Below are positions 34,901 to 42,713 of a DNA stretch of 64,000 nucleotides, in pieces; position 1 is the stretch's first letter; the number at the start of each line of letters is the position of its first letter. Source of the DNA: Marinobacter sp. THAF197a (GTDB lineage: Bacteria; Pseudomonadota; Gammaproteobacteria; Pseudomonadales; Oleiphilaceae); assembly GCF_009363275.1 (NCBI RefSeq), contig NZ_CP045324.1:3038001-3102000 (forward strand), written 5' to 3'. A program made the translations under genes and the position numbers. The notes beneath the pieces are model-generated. The model had not been told where the DNA came from. It made no database searches and worked only from the letters and a program-made list of their open reading frames with translations.

Positions 34901-35219
34901 TCTGCGCAAGGCTTACGGACTCGGCGCACAAGCCATGGCCGCCGGCAGCCTGCTGACGCCCTTTTTCGCGGCCGCGTGGCCAAGCGGAGAGTTCGGCCCC
35001 ATGGGGCTTGAAGGGGCGGTGCGCCTCGGGTTTGCCAAGGAGCTGGCAGCCCAACCAGATGACGCAGCTCGCGAGAAGATGTTCGATTACCTGGTCGCCA
35101 AGGCTTACGAACAGGGCAAAGCCATCAACGTCGCCAGTTATCTGGAAATCGATGCGGTCATAGATCCCAAGGACACCCGCGCATGGCTGGCAAGAGGGAT
35201 CTCAGCGGCCGGACATTGA
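31986..35219 (+). CDS. Single-chain acyl-CoA carboxylase (BC-BCCP-CT)
   Basis: A 1077-residue multidomain carboxylase. Biotin carboxylase (about 1-445) has IANRGEIAIRIARAC, HPGYGFLAENAEF, the glycine loop AVAGGGGRGIRAV and EANPRVQVEHTV (288-299). The carrier domain is around 485-560 with EAMKME, biotinyl lysine K521. Carboxyltransferase covers about 590-1070 (FAEGGGGRPSDTD in the N part; DTPGFMVGPEAE in the C part). Bacterial acyl-CoA carboxylases are usually split into separate subunits; this domain order resembles the long-chain acyl-CoA carboxylase described from mycobacteria and some proteobacteria. It should carboxylate acetyl-, propionyl- or longer acyl-CoA in an ATP- and biotin-dependent reaction. 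The specific substrate is unknown. Confidence 0.88.
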   Translation: MTFRSVLIANRGEIAIRIARACCELNIRTVGVFAEDDSSGLHTRQSDESVPLKGRGVKAYLDMEQLITVAKAHECDAIHPGYGFLAENAEFARQCEQAGLVFIGPAPDVLELFGNKSSARALAERCQVPLVNGINSPVSQEAAEAFLAQHGALMLKAVAGGGGRGIRAVTSKDELEQAFSRCRSEAQAAFGNGDLYVEQLIARARHIEIQILGDGTGAVSHLWERDCSIQRRNQKLIELAPSPGLDPVLRDEMINCALVMAKAVNYRGLGTFEFLVDESQPGRFYFMEANPRVQVEHTVTEEVTGIDLVQTQLKLLSGQTLSGLARDTPPAVRGVAIQARINAETLRSDGTTMPAAGTLTAYEPPTGPGLRVDGSGYTGYAINPAYDSLLAKLIAHGRDYPSAIRRLYRALCEFRLDGVANNIGLLQNLLHHPAVEAWQVNTRFVETQLSELAPSTSEGRHPRHHFDRTEATHGTKLNTPSLPAGAVSIAAPSAGTLVSVEVREGDSITAGQTVAVLEAMKMEFIVQAGQSGIVQTLLAVSGSTVTEGEALLILEPSEVSDDAIETEQTIDLNYIRADLAEVFQRHDALTDGHRPDAVAKRRRTSQRTARENVEDLLDPGSYNEYGALALAAQRRRRSVDTLIELSPADGLITAIGTVNAERFGTAAASCATMAYDYTVFAGTQGLANHRKTDRLLALAEQWRIPLVLFAEGGGGRPSDTDTNGVSHLDCQSFVSMARLSGKVPTVGIVSGRCFAGNAALLGCCDTIIATRNANLGMAGPAMIEGGGLGRYAPEEIGPVSVMGPNGVIDVVVEDEAEAVAVAKQYLSYFQGSLAEWTCADQRRLRHLIPENRMRVYDIREVIQTLADDDSVLELRRQFAPGLITAFIRIEGRPMGLIANNPMHLGGAVDAAAGDKASRFMELCNAHHLPILSLCDTPGFMVGPEAETQGTVRRVSNMFLAAAKLSVPFYTVVLRKAYGLGAQAMAAGSLLTPFFAAAWPSGEFGPMGLEGAVRLGFAKELAAQPDDAAREKMFDYLVAKAYEQGKAINVASYLEIDAVIDPKDTRAWLARGISAAGH

Positions 35220-35312
35220 AACTGGGAATACCCGGAAAAGACTGCTATTTTCTAAGTTAATCGCCTGCTTCCTGGCCTACGGTTATTCGCGGGCCGCTCC
35301 CGGAGCCTAAAA

Positions 35313-36086
35313 ATGAAACGATACCTGACCATGCTGCTGGTATCGCTGTTTACATGGATTGAGGCAGTCACCGCAGATGATACACAACACCTGAGCATAG
35401 CGGTTGGTGACTGGCCGCCGTATTTTGATCAGGAGGCACCCGATCAGGGGATTGTCGCCCAATTGCTGAGGGACGTGTTTGCCGAAGAAGGCTTTACGGT
35501 CTCCTACCACTTCCTCCCCTGGAAACGAGCTTACTATGAAGCCGCAATGGGCAAACACGATGCCACAGCGGTATGGATGCATGCGGAGGAACGTGAGCAG
35601 GACTTCACCTTCAGCGACCCGGTCCTCAAAGAGCGGTTCGTGGTTTTTCACCTGAAAGACCAGCCGGTCAGTTGGTCCAGGGTGGAAGACCTGTCTGACC
35701 TCAGACTCGGCGGCAGTATTGGTTACAGTTACGGTTCGGCTTTCGATCAAGCCGTAGAGGATAATCTGCTTAGTATTGAATGGGTCGCCAGTACCGTGCT
35801 GAATTTCCGCAGGCTCCTGTTCGACCGCATCGATGCGTTCCCCGAAGAGATCAACGTGGGCTATCACATTCTGCGTCGTGAACTTGACCCCGAGGAAGCC
35901 AGCCGCATTACCCACCACCCCCGCCCTCTTCTCGAGAACGAAAGTTTCGTGTTGTTTCCAAAAACTCGACCAGACACCGCACAACTGACAGACCGCTTCA
36001 ATGAACGACTGCAGGCGTTCCGTGATAGTGGCCGTTATAATCAATACTTCGAGTCCCACCGCCAGGCCTCTGCTGGGTCAAACTGA
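35313..36086 (+). CDS. Orphan periplasmic solute-binding protein (SBP_bac_3)
   Basis: A 257-residue protein with a signal peptide (cleavage near EAVTADD) and the amino-acid binding-protein fold: LSIAVGDWPPYFDQEAPDQG, LPWKRAYYEAAMGKHDA and DVWMHAEERE-type segments. Such domains bind amino acids or related small molecules. The permease and ATPase genes of an ABC importer are absent nearby, so it may work in signalling or be an orphan. It is followed 97 bp later by a second, different binding protein. Confidence 0.8.
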   Translation: MKRYLTMLLVSLFTWIEAVTADDTQHLSIAVGDWPPYFDQEAPDQGIVAQLLRDVFAEEGFTVSYHFLPWKRAYYEAAMGKHDATAVWMHAEEREQDFTFSDPVLKERFVVFHLKDQPVSWSRVEDLSDLRLGGSIGYSYGSAFDQAVEDNLLSIEWVASTVLNFRRLLFDRIDAFPEEINVGYHILRRELDPEEASRITHHPRPLLENESFVLFPKTRPDTAQLTDRFNERLQAFRDSGRYNQYFESHRQASAGSN

Positions 36087-36182
36087 AAATGTAAAGCCGG
36101 GGATTCCACAGTACCCGACTGGCTACACCTGCCATAACCTACCGCGCTCCAGAATTTCTCCCCCATAAGATGGAGCGTGTTC

Positions 36183-36926
36183 ATGAAAGGGAAAATCGGG
36201 CTAATTGTTGCCCTCATGCTGACCTCAGGCTGCGCAACGGCCAACGAAGAACTCCGGATTTACACAGAACAATACCCCCCTTACAACATGACCACGAATG
36301 GTCAACCGTTTGCACACTCGGAACGGGATATCACAGGACTATGCACTGATGTCCTCAAGGCGGTACTCGAACAAAGCAGCCTGAAATACAGCATCAAGCT
36401 GCGGGACCTGAGCTACGGACTTAACCGAAGCGAGCAGCATCCCAATCACGGCATCTACTGCGTTTCCAAGACCGATGAGCGGGAGCCTGCGTTTGACTGG
36501 GTAGGGCCATTAGCCAGTATCCAATGGACACTCTTCGCGAAAGCCGGCACCACTATTCGACTGAGCAAACTGGAAGAAGCCAAGAACTATCGCATTGGCG
36601 GTTATCGCGGCGATGTAATGACCACATATCTTGAAGAGAAAGGCTTTAATGTGTCCGCCATCAGCACCAACGGCCTGAATGCCCGGCGCCTTGAGCAGGA
36701 CCAGATCGACCTGTGGGTAGCCGATGGCCTGGCTGGCCCCTACCTTGCCGCCGATGCCTCAGATGTGACAGATCTGGAGCAGGTTCTGGTGTTCCGGGAA
36801 ACCCCGATGTACCTGGCCGTGAACAAGAACACAGACCCAGACATCCTCAAAGCCCTGAACCAGAGCTTCCAGGCACTGGTCAACTCAGGTGAGATCGAGA
36901 CGATCTCCCGCGCTTACGGTTTTTGA
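36183..36926 (+). CDS. Solute-binding protein, paralogue of the one at 16043
   Basis: A 247-residue exported protein; the N-terminus MKGKIGLIVALMLTSGCATA contains a lipobox-like SGC and so it may be a lipoprotein. The mature fold begins LRIYTEQYPPYN and continues with TDEREPAFDWVGPLASIQWT, matching the gene at 16043 in order and spacing. No permease is adjacent. The ATG at 36183 has GGAG seven bases upstream, and GTG at 36177 is less likely. It ends before a GC-rich hairpin. Confidence 0.78.
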   Translation: MKGKIGLIVALMLTSGCATANEELRIYTEQYPPYNMTTNGQPFAHSERDITGLCTDVLKAVLEQSSLKYSIKLRDLSYGLNRSEQHPNHGIYCVSKTDEREPAFDWVGPLASIQWTLFAKAGTTIRLSKLEEAKNYRIGGYRGDVMTTYLEEKGFNVSAISTNGLNARRLEQDQIDLWVADGLAGPYLAADASDVTDLEQVLVFRETPMYLAVNKNTDPDILKALNQSFQALVNSGEIETISRAYGF

Positions 36927-36933
36927 TTCTTCC

Positions 36934-36961
36934 CTCCCGGTGGCCCGTCTGCCACCGGGAG
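36934..36961. terminator. Hairpin between convergent binding-protein and Omp85-type genes
   Basis: CTCCCGGTGGC at 36934-36944 is inverted as GCCACCGGGAG at 36951-36961 with a six-base loop, eight bases after the plus-strand stop and 18 bases beyond the convergent stop. No T tract is present on either side, so it is likely a 3'-end hairpin shared by the two genes. Confidence 0.5.
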
Positions 36962-36979
36962 AGCCACCGTCAACCAGAA

Positions 36980-38710
36980 TCAGAACCGGCTCCGCCCCCG
37001 CAGCAACACCTGTAAGGCATCAATGCTGTCATCCCCATCCAGGGGAAATGCCAGATCAAAGTGCAACATTCTCTGTACTTCAACCCTGCTGGATGCCAAC
37101 CTCAAGCCAACTCCAACATCCCTCAACACACCACCGTCCGGCCCGTTACTCTGACCATCAGCAAACCAGGCGCGGCCAGCATCAACGAACACCACCCCGC
37201 CCATCCGAAACAACTTGAAAGGATGCCAGTCGGGGAAGTACCGGCGCTCGAGCGTCCACAAAACCCTTCGGTCCCCTTGCTGGTATTCACTGGGATAGCC
37301 ACGAAGCCCGTTTTCACCTCCTATCAACAGTTGTTGGTCGGCGGTCAAATTGCGGGCAGCGGTGAACGCAAGACTGGTGTACCAACCAGTCCAACGAACA
37401 GAGCCACCGTGAAAGTATTCCAGGCTGAGCGTGCCCAGAAGATTCTCCACGCGGTCTTGATCGAGCCGGTAGGTGCCGCTCTGACTCAGGCCATAGCTGG
37501 CGTAGTTGGTTTCCGTCGCCAGCAACGAGTCCTGAAAACTCATGTTCAGAACAACCCGATCTTCCGTTGCCCCCAACCCTGAGCCTGAATAACCCAATTC
37601 CGTGCGCCACAAGAAACCATCCCGAACGTCTTCGACCCGCTGTAAACGAGTCAGGTTGGTCATCTCGCGAAAGCGGTTCTGGCGGTAATCAAAACCAATC
37701 CATGGATAGCTCAGGGTTCGATCATCCGGCAACACATCCAGAGCAGGCTGATCAGGTAACGGCTGAAATTCGAACGCCTCGTAGCGATACCCCGCCAGCA
37801 GGCGAAGTTGCCGCTCGTTGCGCTCGGCCAGGCGCCAGCCGCCGTCAATACTGAAATACTCGCGGCTGCGACGATAATCGGCGATGGCTTGCGCCCCCAC
37901 GTAACGGGACTCCTCCCGGACATCGTCCACGCCAGCCAAGCCAAAGCGCCAGTTGGTGCGCTCGCTGAAAAACGGCCGTTCCAGATAGGCGCTCCGCCCC
38001 CGCCCGTCACTGCGGTCATCGTAGGAAAAGCCTGCCTGCCAATGAGAGCCGATGACATTGGGATCGTCCACAAACACGCTGGTCTCGGAGCGATCCGGAT
38101 CTTTGGTGTAGGAAATCCCCAGGCTCTTGCCCGAGCCCAGAAAGTTGGGGTCGGAGATACCGGCATTGGTGGTATTGTCACCACCGGACCTTGTAATACC
38201 CAAGGTCGGAAGCAGCGTCCAGGTATCCCTGGCCAGAACACTCACCTCTACCTCATCCCCACAAAGGCGGGTAACCCCCACCCAGGCCGCTGTCAGATAT
38301 TCCCGCTGCCGCAAGACCCGCTCAGACTCTTCCAGCAACCCGGGGCTGTAGATGTCGCCCTCCACAAACACCAACTGGGAACGAAGGGCCGACTCCCAGG
38401 TCGGTGTGTTGAGTGTATTGAGGGCGTGGTAAAGGAAGTTATCCTGCTTTGGGTCGCTGGTATCGAAAATGGGGCGCTGAATGATTCGAATGCTGCCAAT
38501 TTTCGTACCCGGGGGAATCACGAGATTGCTCTGGCGCGCCAGCTGATCCCGCGGTTTGTCCAGATCAATCATTTCCGGCTGGATGTCACTGACAGTGCAC
38601 GCCTCGTCTGGCGACTCGGCCCCGAATGCAAGACCGGCCAGCATCAGGCCGGCTACCAACAGCCCCCTCCGGCACATGATCACTGCTTTGCTAACTGCCC
38701 GTACTGTCAT
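36980..38710 (-). CDS. BamA/TamA (Omp85) family outer-membrane protein
   Basis: A 576-residue exported protein with signal-like N-terminus (helix around residues 12-30), a POTRA-like region (about 60-165) and a beta barrel carrying GGENGLRGYPSEYQQGDRR near residue 460, the Omp85 GLRGY motif. Length and the single POTRA region distinguish it from BamA (about 800 residues, five POTRA). Members insert or move proteins or lipids across the outer membrane, but this subfamily's substrate is unknown. Start codon 38710 is preferred to 38677 without strong evidence. It is divergent from a fatty-acid hydroxylase gene. Confidence 0.75.
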   Translation of the reverse strand: MTVRAVSKAVIMCRRGLLVAGLMLAGLAFGAESPDEACTVSDIQPEMIDLDKPRDQLARQSNLVIPPGTKIGSIRIIQRPIFDTSDPKQDNFLYHALNTLNTPTWESALRSQLVFVEGDIYSPGLLEESERVLRQREYLTAAWVGVTRLCGDEVEVSVLARDTWTLLPTLGITRSGGDNTTNAGISDPNFLGSGKSLGISYTKDPDRSETSVFVDDPNVIGSHWQAGFSYDDRSDGRGRSAYLERPFFSERTNWRFGLAGVDDVREESRYVGAQAIADYRRSREYFSIDGGWRLAERNERQLRLLAGYRYEAFEFQPLPDQPALDVLPDDRTLSYPWIGFDYRQNRFREMTNLTRLQRVEDVRDGFLWRTELGYSGSGLGATEDRVVLNMSFQDSLLATETNYASYGLSQSGTYRLDQDRVENLLGTLSLEYFHGGSVRWTGWYTSLAFTAARNLTADQQLLIGGENGLRGYPSEYQQGDRRVLWTLERRYFPDWHPFKLFRMGGVVFVDAGRAWFADGQSNGPDGGVLRDVGVGLRLASSRVEVQRMLHFDLAFPLDGDDSIDALQVLLRGRSRF

Positions 38711-38808
38711 ATCCCGCCAATGAAACCGCCAACCTGGCGCAAATTAATAAAAGGATTCATCCGAAGCTATGACAGGATAGAACAACAATCACAAAAAGAG
38801 GCCAGACC

Positions 38809-39408
38809 ATGATTGGTTTTCCCATCGCCCTGATCTTTGCCAACGGCTTCGAATGGTACGCCCACAAGTACATCCTGCATGGCACCCCCAGGCCCGGACA
38901 GCCGCGCTACAGCCCCATCCCCAAGTCCATGAAGAGCCACTGGCAACACCACAAAATCGTGCGCACCACCGATTACCAGGATGATGGTTACGCGGAAGGC
39001 CTGAGCAACTGGCGCACCCGGGATGAAGTGACGTCTCTGCTCAAGCTCACGGCTATCACATCCCTGGCCATGCCGGTAGCGCCGTTTTTTACCCTGGGCA
39101 CCTACTATGCTGCTGCTCGTTATTTTTACGTGCACCGGCGCTCACACCTGGAGCCTGAGTGGGGCAAAAAAGCGATTCCCTGGCATTACGACCATCACAT
39201 GAACACCAACCAGGATGCCAACTGGTGCGTAACACGCCCCTGGTTCGACTACATCATGGGCACCCGGGTAATCGCCAACGAGGCCATGGCCGAGTCTAAC
39301 CCGCTGGGCATTCGTTTACCCGAGATCGTCGAAAAGCCTCTGAACCAAGCCTGCCGAAGGCTCTTTCCAAAGAGCTTCGAAAGGCTGAACCAAGGGCAGC
39401 TCGTTTAA
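38809..39408 (+). CDS. Fatty acid hydroxylase / sterol desaturase family protein
   Basis: A 199-residue protein with the histidine boxes of the family: HKYILH near residue 20, HWQHHK near 45, HRRSH near 109 and WHYDHHMN near 121, ligands of a di-iron centre in membrane-embedded oxygenases. It is shorter than usual, with only one or two membrane segments visible. Substrate is not predictable. The stop codon overlaps the stop of the convergent Rossmann gene by four bases. Confidence 0.82.
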   Translation: MIGFPIALIFANGFEWYAHKYILHGTPRPGQPRYSPIPKSMKSHWQHHKIVRTTDYQDDGYAEGLSNWRTRDEVTSLLKLTAITSLAMPVAPFFTLGTYYAAARYFYVHRRSHLEPEWGKKAIPWHYDHHMNTNQDANWCVTRPWFDYIMGTRVIANEAMAESNPLGIRLPEIVEKPLNQACRRLFPKSFERLNQGQLV

Positions 39409-40082
39409 CTCTTTTTGGCCAATCTCCGGATATCGTCGTACTCCCGAACCTTAATTGCGGTTCGGGAGTTTTCGGCCCCGGTAGACTCGATCAGCTCATT
39501 CACCATCGCCTCGGCAACTGTCTCCGCCTCGATGGCCCGATACTTGTGCAGTGGTCCAATCAATGCGCGGTTGGCCAACGGCATTACCGCCATCCCCAAC
39601 GCTTCACCGGTACGGTGTTCCTTCCTGTCGCCCAGCAACAGGCTTGGGTGGTAAATGGCAAGATAATCGAACCCAAGACCTCGCACCGCATCCTCCAGCT
39701 CGCCTTTCACGCGATTGTAGAAAACCGTGGACCGAGACGAGGCCCCGATGGCAGACATCAGGATCAATCGGTTCACGCCCGCCGCCTTGGCTAGTTTGGC
39801 CGCCCTATAGGCGTAATCGTAATCGACCTTACGGAATGCTTCTTGCGAGCCCGCTTTCTTGATCGTGGTACCCAGGCAGCAGATCAGGGCATCAACCTTG
39901 AAAATAGCAGCACGGGACTCCAGGGTCTCAAAGTCGACCACATGCTCCGCCAGCTTCGGGCTATCAATACCCACTGAACGGCGGACCGGCACCACCACGG
40001 ATGATACCCCCGAGCGCTTCAGCAGCTTTTCCACCACCAGGCGACCGGTCAGGCCTGTGGCTCCCAATACCAGAACGTTCAT
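39405..40082 (-). CDS. NAD(P)-binding Rossmann-fold oxidoreductase
   Basis: A 225-residue protein beginning MNVLVLGATGLTGRLVVEKL, a classical GxxGxxG dinucleotide loop. Later it has ALICCLGTTIKKAGSQEAF and RLILMSAIGA, and is close to the NAD(P)H-binding (PF13460) group. The substrate is unknown. ATG 40082 is chosen over an earlier start because the nucleotide-binding motif begins there. Divergent from arfB with about 70 bp between them. Confidence 0.8.
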   Translation of the reverse strand: MNVLVLGATGLTGRLVVEKLLKRSGVSSVVVPVRRSVGIDSPKLAEHVVDFETLESRAAIFKVDALICCLGTTIKKAGSQEAFRKVDYDYAYRAAKLAKAAGVNRLILMSAIGASSRSTVFYNRVKGELEDAVRGLGFDYLAIYHPSLLLGDRKEHRTGEALGMAVMPLANRALIGPLHKYRAIEAETVAEAMVNELIESTGAENSRTAIKVREYDDIRRLAKKS

Positions 40083-40153
40083 GACACACCCCTGAAAATT
40101 GATTAGGCTCACCGTAACACCTGAATCCACTTTGTGCAGTTAAATGGAAGCCC

Positions 40154-40567
40154 ATGCTGAAAATCTCCAACGCCGTTGAACTGGCGGACTGGGAAATTGA
40201 AATCACCCAGATACGCGCGCAAGGCGCCGGCGGGCAAAACGTCAACAAGGTGGCATCCGCCGTTCACCTCCGCTTCGACATCCTCAACTCCAGCTTGCCG
40301 CCTTTCTACAAAGAAAGGCTGATGGCATTATCAGATCAGCGCATCAGTAAAGACGGCATCATCGTGATCAAAGCCCAGTCTTTCCGAACTCTTGAACTGA
40401 ACAAGGAGGATGCGCTGGAGCGACTGAAAGAGCTCATTCAGGAAGCGGTAAAACAAAAGAAGGCCCGGCGCCCAACCAAGCCTACCAAGGGGTCGCAAAG
40501 GCGGCGAGTGGACAGCAAAACGAAAAAGGGCAAAACCAAGGCACTCAGGGGAAAAGTTCAGCTTTGA
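40154..40567 (+). CDS. arfB: Alternative ribosome-rescue factor ArfB (YaeJ)
   Basis: A 137-residue peptidyl-tRNA hydrolase with the release-factor GGQ motif, RAQGAGGQNVNKV near residue 25-37, and a long basic C-terminal tail (KARRPTKPTKGSQRRR and further Lys/Arg), which inserts in the mRNA channel of stalled ribosomes. It lacks the codon-recognition domain of RF1/RF2. It releases nascent chains from non-stop ribosomes. It is followed by the DnaA-box region. Confidence 0.93.
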   Translation: MLKISNAVELADWEIEITQIRAQGAGGQNVNKVASAVHLRFDILNSSLPPFYKERLMALSDQRISKDGIIVIKAQSFRTLELNKEDALERLKELIQEAVKQKKARRPTKPTKGSQRRRVDSKTKKGKTKALRGKVQL

Positions 40568-40576
40568 CAGCCTGTT

Positions 40577-40718
40577 TTACCCACAACATCTGTGGATAAC
40601 TTTGTTAGGAACGAAAGGATAGGCAGTGCAAACCCTTTAACCACAAGGGCTGGTGGAATGCGTAGGTTATTTGATCAACCGGTTCATCCGCCCGCTTTAA
40701 GTGATCAATTTATCCACA
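40577..40718. promoter_or_regulatory. DnaA-box cluster between arfB and DUF72 (module copy B plus a third box)
   Basis: A perfect box lies at 40591-40599 (TGTGGATAA) and another at 40710-40718 (TTATCCACA), in opposite orientation, with a one-mismatch box TTACCCACA at 40577-40585. The first 46 nt (40577-40622) form the same module as 24955-25000. This 170-bp gap is not a large origin and lacks obvious AT-rich unwinding DNA; it may be a DnaA binding site used for regulation or titration. Confidence 0.7.
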
Positions 40719-40737
40719 GCACAGCAACGGAAGAGCG

Positions 40738-41583
40738 ATGGCATTGCCCTACTTTATTGGCTGCCCTCAATGGCAAGATCCGAACTGGAACAACCAACTG
40801 CCACCCGGCGGCACGCCCCTGGCGCGATATGCCCGTGTATTCAACACCGTTGAGGGCAACACCACCTTTTATGCCAGCCCCAGCCGAGAACAGTGTCAGC
40901 TATGGCGGCAGCAGGTTCCGGACAACTTTAGATTCCTATTCAAACTGCCCAAAGCCATCACCCACGAACGTTTCCTGAACGGCGCCGGCGATGAACTGGA
41001 CGCCTTTCTGTCGCTGATTGAGCCGCTTAATGATGTGCTAGGCCCCATGTTGCTGCAACTCCCAGCGGGCTTCGGCCCGGAGCGGCTGGATCAACTCTGG
41101 CGCTTTCTGGATACCGCACCGGGGGTTCTGGACTGGACCGTAGAAGTCCGGCACCCGGCGTTCTTTGCCAAGGGTGAGGAGGAGCGTGCCCTGAATCAAG
41201 GCTTGCGGGCCCGCAAGCTCGCCCGGGTTGTACTGGATAGCCGGGCGCTGTTCTCGGCAACGCCCGACTGCGAATCAACCGTCGATGCCCAGCGCAAGAA
41301 GCCCCGGGTTCCGGTACACATCCTGCCCAGCGACGCACCGCCGGTGATTCGATACATAGGGCACCCAAACCTGGAGGCCAACCGGGCATTTCTCGCACCC
41401 TGGGTCCAGCGGGTGGCAGCCTGGGTAGCGGCTGGCACTCAGCCCTATGTCTTCATGCACATGCCCGACAACGGCCACGCAGTGTCACTGGCCTCACTCT
41501 GGACGGAGCTTCTGCGGGAAAAGCTTCCGGAGCTGGAGCCTCTGCCAGTGAACGTGTCAACGCCGCAAATCGGGCTGTTCTGA
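40738..41583 (+). CDS. DUF72 family protein
   Basis: A 281-residue protein of the DUF72 (YecE) family, a TIM-barrel-like fold. It shows the family opening YFIGCPQWQDPNW, FNTVEGNTTFYASPSREQC, RFLFKLPKAITHER and PYVFMHMPDNGHAVSLA. The biochemical role is unknown. The start at 40738 places it 20 bases after a perfect DnaA box. A membrane protein gene on the opposite strand converges on it. Confidence 0.88.
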   Translation: MALPYFIGCPQWQDPNWNNQLPPGGTPLARYARVFNTVEGNTTFYASPSREQCQLWRQQVPDNFRFLFKLPKAITHERFLNGAGDELDAFLSLIEPLNDVLGPMLLQLPAGFGPERLDQLWRFLDTAPGVLDWTVEVRHPAFFAKGEEERALNQGLRARKLARVVLDSRALFSATPDCESTVDAQRKKPRVPVHILPSDAPPVIRYIGHPNLEANRAFLAPWVQRVAAWVAAGTQPYVFMHMPDNGHAVSLASLWTELLREKLPELEPLPVNVSTPQIGLF

Positions 41584-41594
41584 CCAAACGCCGA

Positions 41595-42497
41595 CTATGC
41601 AGCTACCGCAGTTTCCAGAGCCGGCTCACCAAGGGGTGGCTCGTCCGCCAGCAGCACATCCCGGAATGAGAGGTAATAAGCACCGGTAAGCACTGCCCCC
41701 CAAACTATGGCCGCAAGAATCATCGCCACCACCCAGAAACTCATTGATGCCGTTGACGCACTGATCGTGAACAACGGGAAGAAAAAGAGCTGGCTCAGTG
41801 CCATGACATTCACGGCAAAGAAAATCAGCACGAACAGGTTCTTGAAACTCGCCCGAAAACTGTGACTAATCGCCGCAAAGACGCCTTCACGAGCAATCAC
41901 TATCAACGGCACGACATAGCAGAAGAGCGCAGCGAACAGGGTCACAGCCGCCACCACCGAGACGAACACGAAAAGGGCACGCAGCATGAAATTTTGGGTG
42001 CCCAAGCCGAAACTCATGGCGTCACCGTAGTAGCCGGTGCCGAACAGCGCACGCTCAAGATCTGCTGCACCCACAATCCAGTAACCGACCAATGCCATAG
42101 CCAAGGCGACCAAAGCCATCATCAGCAACATCAGCACAAGGTGAAAGATACTGTGCCCCCCAAACGCAGCAAACAAACTGGTGAATCGAGGGCGCCCTTC
42201 AGCTGCAGAGTGAAAAACGGCGATCATCCCGGCGTTCAGTACCAGTGTCAGAACCGCTATCGCAGAAACGATCAGAACCATCGTAAAAAGACTGCCGCGA
42301 AACATCAGCTCGAACGAAACCAGCTGAATCAGCACCGGCGCAACAATCACCAGCAGGTAGGCCGGCAGAATCACGCCCCAGTTGTCACGGAGCAGTTTTA
42401 TAGACCCTGAAATCCAGTTCAGTGGCGGCCCCGCTTTTACTTTGCGCGGTGAAACAGAGACGGGTTGGTCGGAATTACTTTCATGGTGAGTATGCAC
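41595..42497 (-). CDS. Polytopic membrane protein, BPSS1780-like
   Basis: A 300-residue protein with about six hydrophobic helices. The N-terminus is soluble (about 35 residues), then GSIKLLRDNWGVILPAYLLV starts the membrane domain. Glycerophosphoryl-diester-like or BPSS1780-type membrane proteins have a similar layout, but I cannot name it firmly. The GTG start at 42497 has AAGGA ten bases upstream. Divergent from the SDR gene, with paired direct repeats in the intergenic region. Confidence 0.65.
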   Translation of the reverse strand: MHTHHESNSDQPVSVSPRKVKAGPPLNWISGSIKLLRDNWGVILPAYLLVIVAPVLIQLVSFELMFRGSLFTMVLIVSAIAVLTLVLNAGMIAVFHSAAEGRPRFTSLFAAFGGHSIFHLVLMLLMMALVALAMALVGYWIVGAADLERALFGTGYYGDAMSFGLGTQNFMLRALFVFVSVVAAVTLFAALFCYVVPLIVIAREGVFAAISHSFRASFKNLFVLIFFAVNVMALSQLFFFPLFTISASTASMSFWVVAMILAAIVWGAVLTGAYYLSFRDVLLADEPPLGEPALETAVAA

Positions 42498-42607
42498 AGC
42501 AGGAAGTCCTTAATTTGCTTTCCAGAAATGATGACCAGCAAGCTGATCTGTCCAAGGCCCGGCACCCTAACAGATCATGTCCTTGATCTGTGTCCAATAT
42601 CGCCCCC

Positions 42608-42656
42608 TGCACGTGTGAGACATTGTCCCTTCCCGCCGTTTGCACGTATGGGACAT
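42608..42656. promoter_or_regulatory. Direct repeat pair upstream of the SDR gene
   Basis: TGCACGTGTGAGACAT at 42608-42623 and TGCACGTATGGGACAT at 42641-42656 are direct repeats 33 bp apart, three helical turns, with 14 of 16 bases identical. They lie 58-106 bases before the SDR start and suit cooperative binding of a regulator. No adjacent regulator gene is apparent. Confidence 0.5.
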
Positions 42657-42713
42657 CGCAAATCCACTATGCTTCATTCAAACCACACGTTATCCGAATA
42701 CAAGGAGAAGAAT

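Noticed and set aside
40568..40737. Chromosomal replication origin
   Set aside because: Two perfect DnaA boxes exist, but there is no AT-rich unwinding stretch, no dnaA, dnaN or gidA genes near, and the gap is only 170 bp.
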